DNA of 64,000 bases from Alistipes shahii WAL 8301 (GTDB taxonomy: Bacteria > Bacteroidota > Bacteroidia > Bacteroidales > Rikenellaceae): the NCBI RefSeq assembly GCF_025145845.1, contig NZ_CP102253.1, positions 372,001-436,000 on the forward strand. Reading direction: 5' to 3'. Within the stretch, counting starts at the first letter, position 1. Every line of letters begins with the position of its first letter. Below are positions 1 to 8,184 of this stretch, piece by piece. The translations under genes were made by a program, and so were the position numbers. The notes beneath the pieces were generated by a model. The model had not been told where the DNA came from. It saw only the letters and a program-made list of their open reading frames with translations, and did no database searches.

Positions 1-299
1 CGGAATCCCAAATCACACGGTCCGTTAGGCAATCCGAAACAAACACAGGACATAATAAAGGTAAAGATCGCGGAAACGAATACAAACGTACTTTCTTGTG
101 TCCTCAAAACTGCTTACCGGACACCTCTTGCCGGATAAAACGGAGTACACGGGAAAAATTGGCATGGATTGTCCGGATGCTCGGACCTAATGATATGTCC
201 GTGAAAGCCTATGTAAATAATATTTTGGACAATCATCTGGAACAATACCGGGACGAGATAAACGAACTAATTGAAACCACAAAAAAATTTAAGTTATGA
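1..299 (+). CDS. DUF3408-type conjugative element protein, 5' end outside window
   Basis: The frame is open from the left edge to a TGA at 297-299, so the start codon lies outside the window; the TTG at 96 is probably internal. The visible ~98 residues have a basic first half, a KRSTREKL segment and a helical tail ending in EQYRDEINEL. This is the pattern of DUF3408 proteins found at the start of Bacteroidales tra operons (TraB/TraC region). Their role is not established; a DNA-binding ribbon-helix-helix-like fold is plausible. The stop overlaps the next start as ATGA, which implies translational coupling. It is the only gene in this operon that ends in TGA. Confidence 0.7.
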   Translation, partial: ESQITRSVRQSETNTGHNKGKDRGNEYKRTFLCPQNCLPDTSCRIKRSTREKLAWIVRMLGPNDMSVKAYVNNILDNHLEQYRDEINELIETTKKFKL

Positions 300-658
300 C
301 GAAAAAACACATGAACAAACGAATGCGGCGGGGACTGCTGCGAATCGCCTTTTTCACGGGACGCAAAGAGAAGCGTCCGCCCGATACGCGGGACGAGGGC
401 TGTACCTGCGTCCGGATGCAGGTGGAACACAACGTCCCGGAATATGCTGCGAAATTCCTACGTCCGCACAACCTGAAAAACCGGGTTTCGGTCTACATGG
501 AGCGAGAGGTGCGGGATGCCTTGCAGGTTATCGTGAAGCGTATCGGCGGCAGGGAACTTACCACCGCCGGATATATCGACAATATCCTGCGTGAACACCT
601 GGAAGCGCACAAGTCGGACATTAACGAAATCAGCCGCCGCCATGCCGATATACTTTAA
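296..658 (+). CDS. DUF3408-type conjugative element protein
   Basis: A 120-residue protein starting at the ATGA overlap with the previous gene. After a basic start, residues ~55-115 contain RVSVYMEREVRDAL and YIDNILREHLEAHKSDINEI, which resembles the tail of the preceding protein, so the two genes are probably paralogues. The family is DUF3408, found next to traA-traD in CTnDOT-like elements. It is likely cytoplasmic, and its exact role in transfer is unknown. The gene ends in TAA four bases before the ATG of the next gene. Confidence 0.7.
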   Translation: MTKKHMNKRMRRGLLRIAFFTGRKEKRPPDTRDEGCTCVRMQVEHNVPEYAAKFLRPHNLKNRVSVYMEREVRDALQVIVKRIGGRELTTAGYIDNILREHLEAHKSDINEISRRHADIL

Positions 659-662
659 GGCA

Positions 663-1373
663 ATGCTTGCCTGCTGACTGCTTTATTCGGTCTATCTGTT
701 TTTAGACCGCTACGTGTACCGGGGACGTTTGAACTACCTGCTTTTCGGGCGTCGGGTGGAAAAGGTGAAACGCTGGCTGCATCGTATTACCGCCCCTCCC
801 GCTCCGGCGGCGAAGCCGGAACCGGAACCGGAAGCCGGGCCGACGGAAGATATTGCGTTACACCGGAGTTATCAGTACGATCCGCCGCCTGCAACTGAAC
901 CGGAACCGACACCGCCTCCGGAGCCTGCGAAACCACCGGAAGCGGAAGCGCCGCCGACTGCGACCCCGGAAGCTGACGCTCCGGATGATTCGGCTCCTGC
1001 CGTTTCGCACCCGACACCGCCTCCGGAGGGCGACAATTACAACGAGGACGAGGAATATATGCGGCACATGGCAAATACGGACGAGGGGCCGCAGCCGGGG
1101 GCTGTCGATGCTGACGACCTGCTGGTTCTGCTCTCGGTTTTCTCGAAAGGCAAGAGTGCCACGCCGCAGGAGATCGCCACGGCACGGCGGGCCATGCGGG
1201 CCGTTTCGGGTTCGCAGATCGAGCAGTCGATTTTAGACCAGTTGAACGGCAAAGACGGCTATGTTGCGGTCATGCTCGACATGATTACAAAGGACCTGCA
1301 CGCGGAGGACGATACACCCCCGCGGGAGAATAAAAAATCTGACCGGGCTTTTCGTCTGGAAGATTTTGTATAA
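663..1373 (+). CDS. TraD-position conjugative protein, interrupted by in-frame TGA at codon 5
   Basis: An ATG at 663, four bases after the previous stop, opens a frame that meets TGA at 675-677. It then continues without another stop to TAA at 1373. Directly after the TGA the frame encodes a hydrophobic segment (LLYSVYLFLDRYVYRGRL) that looks like the N-terminal membrane anchor of the DUF4122/TraD-like proteins at this place in tra operons. If TGA is read as Trp the product is 236 residues. Otherwise translation must start at the GTG at 714 and lose the anchor. The middle is a Pro/Glu/Ala-rich linker (residues ~40-125). The C-terminal ~95 residues are an acidic and helical domain with LLVLLSVFSKGKSATPQEI. 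The family assignment is moderate. Confidence 0.55.
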
Positions 1374-1400
1374 CGGATGTCTAACTTAAACCAAATGCCT

Positions 1401-1430
1401 ATGAGAAAGGATTTTTTTGATTCCGGCTGA
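1401..1430 (+). other. Possible short leader peptide upstream of traE terminator
   Basis: A nine-codon frame (MRKDFFDSG, stop TGA) lies between the TraD-position gene and a terminator-like hairpin at 1490-1521. It could be a leader peptide acting on that hairpin, but there is no conservation evidence and a short frame like this can occur by chance. Confidence 0.2.
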
Positions 1431-1489
1431 CGACGGAAGTGCCGTTTATGAACGGCGAAAATACGTCAGATAACATTTTCCATAATTCG

Positions 1490-1521
1490 CTGCCGGCCGT
1501 CATGGGCGGTCGGCAGTTTTT
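1490..1521 (+). terminator. Intrinsic terminator or attenuator between TraD-position gene and traE
   Basis: A 10-pair stem (CTGCCGGCCG with CGGTCGGCAG, one G-U pair) with a 7-base loop is followed by five T residues. It lies 25 bases before the traE start, inside what should be a continuous transfer operon. It may therefore set the level of downstream tra expression rather than end the operon. Confidence 0.6.
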
Positions 1522-1545
1522 CACCGAAACGAAAACAAATTATCT

Positions 1546-1920
1546 ATGAAAAGTAAAAACAGAAAATTTATGAATACTCCGCTTAATCCGGCCCGGCCTC
1601 CGTACCGCAAACGTCTTACCGCTCTGTTCTTCGCGGCTTGGGGCATGCTGTGAACGTTGGCAGCTTCGGCGCAGACGGGCGACGGCTCGGCGGGCATCCG
1701 TCAGGCTGCGCAAATGGTAAACGGCTACTTCGAACCTGCCGTGAAGCTGATTTACGCAATCGGGGCCGTCGTGGGGCTGATCGGGGCCGTAAAGGTCTAC
1801 GGCAAATTCTCGTCCGGCGACCCGGACACGGCAAAAACCTGTGCCAGTTGGATGGGTGCGTGCGTCTTTCTGATCGTCTGCGCTACGGTCTTAAAATCAT
1901 TTTTCGGCACAACGTATTAG
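1546..1920 (+). CDS. traE: Conjugative transposon protein TraE (DUF4134), with in-frame TGA at codon 36
   Basis: From ATG 1546 the frame runs through TGA at 1651-1653 to TAG at 1920, giving 124 residues if the TGA is read through. The first ~45 residues form a long signal peptide (hydrophobic LTALFFAAWGML, then the TGA, then TLAASAQ as a likely cleavage region). The mature part has two membrane helices with IYAIGAVVGLIGAVKVYGKF and ASWMGACVFLIVCATVL, typical of TraE, a small VirB2/VirB3-like inner-membrane protein. Without readthrough the only nearby start is TTG at 1657, which would remove the signal peptide. It ends three bases before traF. Confidence 0.85.
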
Positions 1921-1923
1921 TAT

Positions 1924-2244
1924 ATGGCAACATTCGAAATTCATAAGGGCGTGGATGCGCCCGTCGAATTTAAGGGGCTGAAAAGTCAGTACTTGTTCAT
2001 CTGTGCCGGGGGCCTGATCGGGTCCTTTCTGCTGCTCGTCATTCTGTATATGAGCGGCGTGGGACAATTAACCTGTCTGTTCGTCGGGGGTGCGCTGTGC
2101 GGCGGTACGGTGATGCTCACTTACCGCCTGAATGAGAAATACGGGACCTACGGGCTTATGAAAGCATTGGCCGTAAAACTGCATCCCCGCCGTATCACCA
2201 ACCGCCGCCGCGTGCAGCGCCTAATCCGCATGGGCCATGTATAG
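1924..2244 (+). CDS. traF: Conjugative transposon protein TraF (DUF4133)
   Basis: A 106-residue inner-membrane protein of normal family length. The N-terminus has VEFKGLKSQYLFICAGGL, a strong TraF signature, followed by two membrane helices (residues ~25-48 and ~52-70) and a basic C-terminal tail (HPRRITNRRRVQRLI). It is comparable to VirB3 of other type IV secretion systems and works with the TraG ATPase. The stop overlaps the traG start by eight bases, so the two are likely translationally coupled. Confidence 0.88.
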   Translation: MATFEIHKGVDAPVEFKGLKSQYLFICAGGLIGSFLLLVILYMSGVGQLTCLFVGGALCGGTVMLTYRLNEKYGTYGLMKALAVKLHPRRITNRRRVQRLIRMGHV

Positions 2245-3046
2245 CACGCTGAAAACTACCACGCTGGAGCGGAAATTTCCGCTGCTGGCCGTCGAACAGG
2301 GCTGCATCGTCAGCAAGGAAGCCGACATTACAGTAGCGTTTCGTGTCGAATTGCCGGAACTGTTCACCGTTACAGGAGAGGATTACGAAGCCATGCACGC
2401 GACATGAGCAAAGGCAATCCGTGTGCTGCCGGATTTTACGGTCGTGCATAAACAGGACTGGTTTATCTCCGAGCGGTATGTACCCCAGATTTCGGAGGAC
2501 ATGAGTTTTTTAAGCCGCAGCTATGAACGGCATTTCAACGAACGTCCGTACCTGAATCACACCTGCTACCTGTTCATCACCAAAACCACACGGGAGCGCA
2601 CGCGGCAACAATCTACGTTCAACACCCTCTGCCGGGGCTACCTGACCCCGAAAGAGGTGCGGGATAAGGATGCCGTGGGGCTGTTTCTGGATGCCGTGAG
2701 CCAGGCGGAAAGCATCATCAACGAAAGCGGGCTTTTCAAGGTCGAACGGCTCACGGAAGCGGAGATCGTCGGCACGGCGGAAAAGGCCGGGATTCTGGAA
2801 AAGTACTTCGCACTCACGCAGGACGACACGGCCACGTTGCAGGACATGCGGCTGGACCCCGGACGGATGCAGGTCGGCGACAATACGCTGTGCCTGCACA
2901 CGCTCTCGGATTTGGACGACCTGCCGCAAAAGGTTTCGACGGACAGCCGTTTCGAACGGCTCTCGACGGACCGAAGCGACTGCCGCCTGTCGTTCGCGGC
3001 TCCGGTGGGTCTGCTGCTGTCGTGCGACCATATCTACAACCAGTAC
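2237..3046 (+). CDS. traG: TraG conjugation ATPase, exon 1 (VirB4 family), with in-frame TGA at codon 57
   Basis: The frame starts at ATG 2237 inside the traF end and gives the TraG N-terminus (ERKFPLLAVEQGC). It meets TGA at 2405-2407, then continues with AKAIRVLP and VVHKQDWF to 3046. CTnDOT-type TraG has Trp where the TGA is (pattern xxW-K-A-hydrophobic-K-V-L-P). Exon 1 supplies 270 codons and stops after HIYNQY, exactly where a group II intron begins with GTGCG. Joining it to 5450 gives HIYNQY-IFLDNPAE, matching the family's NQYVFID region. The spliced protein is ~835 residues, normal for TraG, which powers the conjugation pore. Confidence 0.88.
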
Positions 3047-3672
3047 GTGCGACAAGAGGTCGTGTAAGTAATTGTTTAACAATCAAATGAAGTAACAAAT
3101 ATCATTCAGATCAGATTAAACCTATTGTTCCGTCAATAGTAGCCTACGGTCACGTGCGTCGCTCAAAAGGCGGGGTGCGAAGCTGGCCGGACAAAGTAGC
3201 CCTTCCGCAAGGAGAAGCCCGAACCGCGAGGGAACGGCAACTGCTCTTAGCACAAAAGAGTCGGGGAGCGAGGCTGGGCGGTATGGTTAGCACAAGCGAA
3301 CTGTTATAAGCGTCGTAATGTACGAACAAGCCAAAGTTGCTGAGAGGCTTGAACCAAAAGGTAACGCAGTCGGATAACCCTTTGTATTGTGGGGTTACAC
3401 GGACAAAGCACTGCCGGCGCAACGGACAGAACCTAACCCGCTCATTTGTTACTTACGCGAAACTTGGTAAACCCGTATCTCTCCTGCCTTCGGGCAGGTA
3501 AGCCGACCGCAAGGAAAGCCGAATGAGGTGCGGGTATGGGAACGCAGAAAAAGCGAATGCCGTCCTGTAACGGGGCGGATAGGAGTTTCAACGTCACTCC
3601 GCCGCGAAAGCGGGCAGACTTCTGCGAGGTGACTCTTTACAAGAAACTATGTAGAACTTTCTAAAAGAAGGA

Positions 3673-5355
3673 ATGCAAATGAACGAGATTAATTTATCGT
3701 GTGCGCCTGCTGACCGTAGGCAGTGGAACAACTGGACCGACATTGATTGGGCCGGATGCGAAGCTGCGGTTCAGAAGCTGCAAGGACGTATTGTAAAGGC
3801 TCAGAAAGAGGGTCGTCCGGGCAAGGTAAAAGCCCTGCAATGGACATTGACCCACTCGTTTTACGCCAAAGCGTTGGCGGTCAAACGAGTTACCTCTAAC
3901 AAAGGTAAGAACACGGCGGGAGTGGATAAAGTTCTCTGGACTACTCCCAACGCAAAAATGGGTGCTGTCGCCGATCTGAAAAGACGTGGCTACAACCCGC
4001 AACCGTTACGAAGGGTACATATCAAGAAGAGTAACGGCAAACTCCGTCCGTTAGGAATACCCACAATGAAAGACAGGGCCATGCAGGCATTATACCTCAT
4101 GGCTCTGAACCCGGTAGCAGAAACTACCGCCGACAGACACTCTTACGGCTTCCGTAGGGAAAGGTGTACGGTCGATGCGATAGTACAATGCCATACGATA
4201 CTTTCAAAAGAGGTATCTCCGCAATGGATACTCGAGGGAGACATCAAAGGTTGTTTCGACCACATCAGCCACCAGTGGCTACTCGACAATATCCCTACGG
4301 ATAAGGTCATGCTCTGTAAATGGCTGGAAAGTGGATTCGTATTCAACCGGCAACTGTTTCCCACCGAGGAAGGTGCGCCGCAGGGCGGTATCATATCGCC
4401 GACACTCGCGAATATGGCACTCGACGGCCTGCAAGCAATGCTTGCAGAGAATTTCAAACTGAGACGTACCAAAATGGGATATTTCAATCCTATGGTGAAT
4501 CTGGTACGATATGCAGACGATTTTATAATTACCTGTTCCGACAGGGAAACACTGGAAACACTTGTCAGACCTGCAGTCAGTGAGTTTCTTCAAGCACGGG
4601 GGCTTACCCTATCAGAAGAAAAGACGAAGATTACTCATATCGACGAAGGATTTGATTTTCTGGGTTTCAATGTTAGGAAATATAAAGGTACGCTGCTTAT
4701 CAAGCCGTCAAAGAAGAATGTTAAGGAATTCCTCGCCAAGATTAAAGCCATTATTCGTAAGAATCAGGCCATCAGGCAGGATAAACTTATCGGACTTCTG
4801 AACCCCGTCATAACCGGTTGGGGCAACTATTACAAGGGTTGCGTAGCCGCCAAAACCTTCAAGAACGCAGACGCACAAATCTTCTACAAACTGTGGGCGT
4901 GGGCATTACGCCGCCACCGCCACAAGGGTAAGAAGTGGGTTTACAACAGGTATTTTCTGTCGAAGAAAGGCCGGGCGTGGACATTCGGTACGATGCTGAA
5001 GAACAACGGGAAACCATTTCCGTACACACTGAAGTATCTATCCGATATTGATACGAAGACCAAGCCTATCAAAATCCGCAGCAAAGCCAACCCATTCGAC
5101 CCGGAATGGCGACCATACTTTGAGATGCGTAACAGGATGAAAATGTTAAGCTCTCTCAAAGGCAAACAGGGCTTTCTCAGAATGTGGGAGAAACAAAATC
5201 AGCGTTGTCCGTTGTGCGGCGAGATAATCGACGCGGATAAAATCTGGACTATTGCGGAGTTATCCGACAAGTCCGGCAAATCCAAAATCATCGCCCATGA
5301 CAGATGCAGTCGTACACTTACCCGTAAAATTAGAGCTTATGAGCCGGTTTCATAA
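3673..5355 (+). CDS. Group II intron-encoded reverse transcriptase/maturase
   Basis: A 560-residue protein with all parts of an active intron-encoded protein. An N-terminal RT-0/RT-1 region is followed by fingers/palm motifs, including GIPTMKDRAMQ and GAPQGGIISPTLANM, and the catalytic YADD at residues ~280-283. A maturase/thumb domain X covers residues ~340-430. The last ~50 residues form an HNH-like endonuclease with CPLCGEII and a later AHDRC. It binds its own intron RNA to promote splicing and reverse-transcribes the intron into target DNA. ATG 3673 is chosen because AAGAAGGA lies just upstream; ATG 3679 is a possible alternative. The stop is TAA. Confidence 0.93.
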   Translation: MQMNEINLSCAPADRRQWNNWTDIDWAGCEAAVQKLQGRIVKAQKEGRPGKVKALQWTLTHSFYAKALAVKRVTSNKGKNTAGVDKVLWTTPNAKMGAVADLKRRGYNPQPLRRVHIKKSNGKLRPLGIPTMKDRAMQALYLMALNPVAETTADRHSYGFRRERCTVDAIVQCHTILSKEVSPQWILEGDIKGCFDHISHQWLLDNIPTDKVMLCKWLESGFVFNRQLFPTEEGAPQGGIISPTLANMALDGLQAMLAENFKLRRTKMGYFNPMVNLVRYADDFIITCSDRETLETLVRPAVSEFLQARGLTLSEEKTKITHIDEGFDFLGFNVRKYKGTLLIKPSKKNVKEFLAKIKAIIRKNQAIRQDKLIGLLNPVITGWGNYYKGCVAAKTFKNADAQIFYKLWAWALRRHRHKGKKWVYNRYFLSKKGRAWTFGTMLKNNGKPFPYTLKYLSDIDTKTKPIKIRSKANPFDPEWRPYFEMRNRMKMLSSLKGKQGFLRMWEKQNQRCPLCGEIIDADKIWTIAELSDKSGKSKIIAHDRCSRTLTRKIRAYEPVS

Positions 5356-5374
5356 TAGAAACTTTGAGTTGCTT

Positions 5375-5408
5375 GAGCCGTATGATGCGAAAGTATCACG
5401 TACGGTTC
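5375..5408 (+). ncRNA. Group II intron domain V
   Basis: A 34-base hairpin begins GAGCCGTATG, has a GAAA tetraloop and ends CGTACGGTTC, which is the conserved catalytic domain V with its AGC triad. The hairpin GGGAGC...GCTCCC just downstream is domain VI, which carries the branch-point adenosine near the intron's 3' end. Confidence 0.9.
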
Positions 5409-5449
5409 TTAGAGGGGAAGGGAGCAGTAATGCTCCCGACCTACTCGAC

Positions 5450-7147
5450 ATTTTTCTGGACAATCCTGCCGAAACATTCCAGCAGTTCGAGAAACGTACC
5501 CGGAACCTGCAATCGCTCTCGCGGTATAGCCGCGCCAATCAGATCAACAAGGAATGGCTCGATCAGTTTTTGAACGAGGGACATAGCCGGGGTCTTACGC
5601 CCGTGCGGTGTCATTGTAATGTCTTGGCGTGGTCGGACGATGCGGAGCAGTTGAAACGCATTAAGGCAGATGTGGGGTCGCAGCTTGCGACGATGGAGTG
5701 TAAGCCGCGGCATAACACGGTCGATGTTCCGGCGCTGTTCTGGGCGGGTATTCCCGGCAATGAAAGCGACTTCCCGGCAGAGGAAAGTTTCTATACCTAC
5801 CTGGAACAAGCCCTGTGCTTTTTCGTGGAGGAAACGAATTACCGGGATTCGCCGTCGCCGTTCGGAATAAAAATGGTGGACCGGATTACGGGTAAACCCC
5901 TGCATCTGGACATATCCGACGAGCCGATGAAACGGGGTGTAATCTGCAACAGGAATCGTATCGTCATTTCAGGATCGGGAGGTGGCAAATCTTTCTTTGT
6001 CAATCACTTGGTTCGTCAGTACTACGAACAGGGCACACACGTTGTCCTGGTCGATGTGGGAAACAGCTACAAAGGGCTGTGTGCATTAATCAACCATCGC
6101 ACGGGCGGTCAGGACGGAATTTATTTTACCTATACCGAGGACAATCCGATCAGTTTCAACCCGTTTTTCAGCGACGATAATATCTACGACGTTGAGAAGC
6201 GCGAAAGTATCAAGACGCTGATTCTTACCCTGTGGAAACGGGACAACGAACCCCCGCGCCGCTCCGAGGAAGTCGCGCTGTCGAACGCTGTGAGCCTGTA
6301 TATTCAGCAAATTCAGAACCGTGACGACCTGCGCCCGTCGTTCGACACGTTCTATGAATTTATCGACAAGGAGTATCGCGGATTGCTCGAACGCAAGCGG
6401 GTTCGGGAAAAGGATTTCGACATCGAGAATTTCCTGAACGTCTTGGAACCCTACTATAAGGGCGGCGAATACGATTACCTGCTCAACTCGGAACAGAACA
6501 TCGACCTGCTGAACAAACGCTTTATCGTGTTCGAACTGGACAATATCAAGGATCACCCGATACTGTTGCCCGTTACGACGCTGATTATCATGGAGTGTTT
6601 TATTTCCAAAATGCGACGGCTGCAAGGCGTTCGCAAACTGATCGTGATCGAAGAATGTTGGAAAGCCCTGACAAGCGCATCTATGAGCCAGTACATCAAG
6701 TATTTATTCAAAACGATTCGCAAATTTTTCGGCGAAATCCTCGTCGTAACACAAGAGATCGACGATATTGTTTCCTCGCCGATTGTAAAGGAGGCGATCA
6801 TCAACAACTCCGACACGAAAATCCTGCTGGACATGCGCAAGTACATGAATAAGTTCGACGCAATCCAAAACCTGCTGGGGCTGACCGATAAGGAGAAATC
6901 GCAAATCTTGTCTATCAACCTTGCGAACGACCCGAAGCGCAAGTATAAGGAGGTCTGGATAGGAATGGGCGGCGTTCAGTCTGCGGTCTACGCTACGGAG
7001 GTCAGCGCGGCCGAGTACTACACCTACACCACGGAAGAAAGGGAGAAAATGGAATTGTTCACGCTCACCGACAAGCTGGACGGGGACATCGAACTGGCGA
7101 TCAAACAACTCGCCGAAAACAAAGAAAAACACGAACCTAAAAATTAA
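5450..7147 (+). CDS. traG: TraG conjugation ATPase, exon 2 (VirB4 family)
   Basis: Exon 2 starts at IFLDNPAETFQQFE and encodes 565 residues to TAA at 7147. It includes SRYSRANQINKEW, CHCNVLAWSDD, the ATPase core and the C-terminal KYKEVWIGMGGVQSAVYATE, all typical of CTnDOT TraG. The P-loop near residue ~440 of the spliced protein reads SGSGGGKS, so the first Walker A glycine of the family form (GPSGSGKS) is serine here. The Walker B region is around KLIVIEECWKAL. No start codon belongs to this exon; it needs intron splicing. The product is a cytoplasmic or membrane-associated hexameric ATPase of the transfer apparatus. Confidence 0.9.
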   Translation: MFLDNPAETFQQFEKRTRNLQSLSRYSRANQINKEWLDQFLNEGHSRGLTPVRCHCNVLAWSDDAEQLKRIKADVGSQLATMECKPRHNTVDVPALFWAGIPGNESDFPAEESFYTYLEQALCFFVEETNYRDSPSPFGIKMVDRITGKPLHLDISDEPMKRGVICNRNRIVISGSGGGKSFFVNHLVRQYYEQGTHVVLVDVGNSYKGLCALINHRTGGQDGIYFTYTEDNPISFNPFFSDDNIYDVEKRESIKTLILTLWKRDNEPPRRSEEVALSNAVSLYIQQIQNRDDLRPSFDTFYEFIDKEYRGLLERKRVREKDFDIENFLNVLEPYYKGGEYDYLLNSEQNIDLLNKRFIVFELDNIKDHPILLPVTTLIIMECFISKMRRLQGVRKLIVIEECWKALTSASMSQYIKYLFKTIRKFFGEILVVTQEIDDIVSSPIVKEAIINNSDTKILLDMRKYMNKFDAIQNLLGLTDKEKSQILSINLANDPKRKYKEVWIGMGGVQSAVYATEVSAAEYYTYTTEEREKMELFTLTDKLDGDIELAIKQLAENKEKHEPKN

Positions 7148-7151
7148 AATT

Positions 7152-7553
7152 ATGTTTAAGAGTAAGAAAAAAAGAGCAATCGAATCGGCCATAGAACATC
7201 TTTCGGCGACGCTTCGCCATGCTGCCGAAAGCCTTGCCGCCGTCGCCGACGACGTGCGGGTGAGCCGTGCGGAAATCCGCCGGGATTACATCTGCGGCGG
7301 TTGGACGACCCCGGACCTGAACCGGGGACTTATCATCTCCAAGCTGCCGGAGGGGTACAATGCGGCGATTTATACGCCGCCGCTGAACCGCAAACGGACG
7401 CGCCTGATGCGGGTCTTCGTCCGCGTGGACGGCGACGTGCTGAAAGCTTGCTACGACGGTGTGGAGCATACGATCACCACGAACCCGCTGCATGACAGCA
7501 TTACCTTTCCCGGCTACGGGACATTCCTGCGGGACGATCAAATTTTCGGATAG
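7152..7553 (+). CDS. Small conserved tra-operon protein, possibly DUF3876-like
   Basis: A 133-residue protein located four bases after traG and two bases before traI, so clearly part of the transfer operon. Residues 1-40 are a charged helix with AIEHLSATLRHAAESLAAVADD. The rest looks like a small beta-rich domain (YICGGW, GLIISKLPEGYNAAIY, LMRVFVRVDGDVLKACY). No signal peptide is seen. CTnDOT has a small traH-class gene in this place, and the beta domain loosely resembles DUF3876 proteins of Bacteroidales elements. Neither identity is firm and the function is unknown. Confidence 0.65.
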   Translation: MFKSKKKRAIESAIEHLSATLRHAAESLAAVADDVRVSRAEIRRDYICGGWTTPDLNRGLIISKLPEGYNAAIYTPPLNRKRTRLMRVFVRVDGDVLKACYDGVEHTITTNPLHDSITFPGYGTFLRDDQIFG

Positions 7554-7555
7554 CC

Positions 7556-8182
7556 ATGCGCAGAATCCTATTATCACTTCTCTCCGCGCTGCTCCTGTCG
7601 GGAGTGGCGCGGGCGCAGATTCCGGTGACGGATGCGGCCAACATTACACAAAGCATTGTCAATTCCGTTACGGAGCTGGTGCAGACTTCGACCACGGCGG
7701 AGAATATGATCGGCAACTTCAAGGAAACCATGAAAATCTACCGTCAGGGCAAGGAGTATTACGACCGCCTGCGGGACGTTACGAACCTTGTCCGGGACGC
7801 CCGTAAGGTGCAGCAGTCCATTCTACTGGTCGGGGAACTCTCGGACATCTACGTCACCAGTTACGACAAAATGCTCACGGACGACAATTTTTCGTCGCAG
7901 GAACTTTCGGCCATTGCCGCGGGGTATAATAAACTTATGGAACGGGGCATGAACTCCCTGAAAGACCTGAAAGAAATCGTCAATCCTACGGATTACTCCA
8001 TGACCGACAAGGAACGGCTGGACCGTATCGACCAGGCGCACGGCGAACTCACGCACACGCGCGATCTGATGGTCTACTACACGCGAAAGAACATTTCCGT
8101 TTCGTACCTGCGTTCGCAGCGGAAAAACGACACGCAGCGGGTGCTGGATTTGTACGGTTCAGCGGACGAAAAATATTGGTAG
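7556..8182 (+). CDS. traI: Conjugative transposon protein TraI (DUF4141)
   Basis: A 208-residue periplasmic protein with a signal peptide (ILLSLLSALLLSGVARA, cleavage before QIPV). The mature part is almost entirely helical, with ITQSIVNSVTELVQTSTTAENM and KIYRQGKEYYDRLRDVTNLV, the mark of DUF4141/TraI. It is likely a VirB5-like minor component. It starts two bases after the preceding stop and ends TAG just before traJ. Length and motifs are normal. Confidence 0.88.
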   Translation: MRRILLSLLSALLLSGVARAQIPVTDAANITQSIVNSVTELVQTSTTAENMIGNFKETMKIYRQGKEYYDRLRDVTNLVRDARKVQQSILLVGELSDIYVTSYDKMLTDDNFSSQELSAIAAGYNKLMERGMNSLKDLKEIVNPTDYSMTDKERLDRIDQAHGELTHTRDLMVYYTRKNISVSYLRSQRKNDTQRVLDLYGSADEKYW

Positions 8183-8184
8183 CT

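Larger units (their letters stand above)
3047..5449 (+). mobile_element. Group II intron inserted in traG
   Basis: The element starts with GTGCGAC at 3047 and ends CTACTCGAC at 5449, both typical group II intron boundaries. Removal joins traG codons 270 and 271 in frame. Positions 3047-3672 are the structured RNA domains I-III. A 560-residue intron-encoded protein occupies the domain IV position (3673-5355). Domains V and VI follow at 5375-5408 and ~5411-5443. The open frame that runs from inside the intron into traG is a by-product of the missing stop near the junction, not a gene. All parts look intact, so the intron may still splice and move. Confidence 0.93.

Noticed and set aside
5252..7147. 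A continuous 631-codon frame from inside the intron into traG
   Set aside because: It begins within the intron-encoded protein and crosses the intron 3' end; family alignment shows that TraG homology starts only at 5450.
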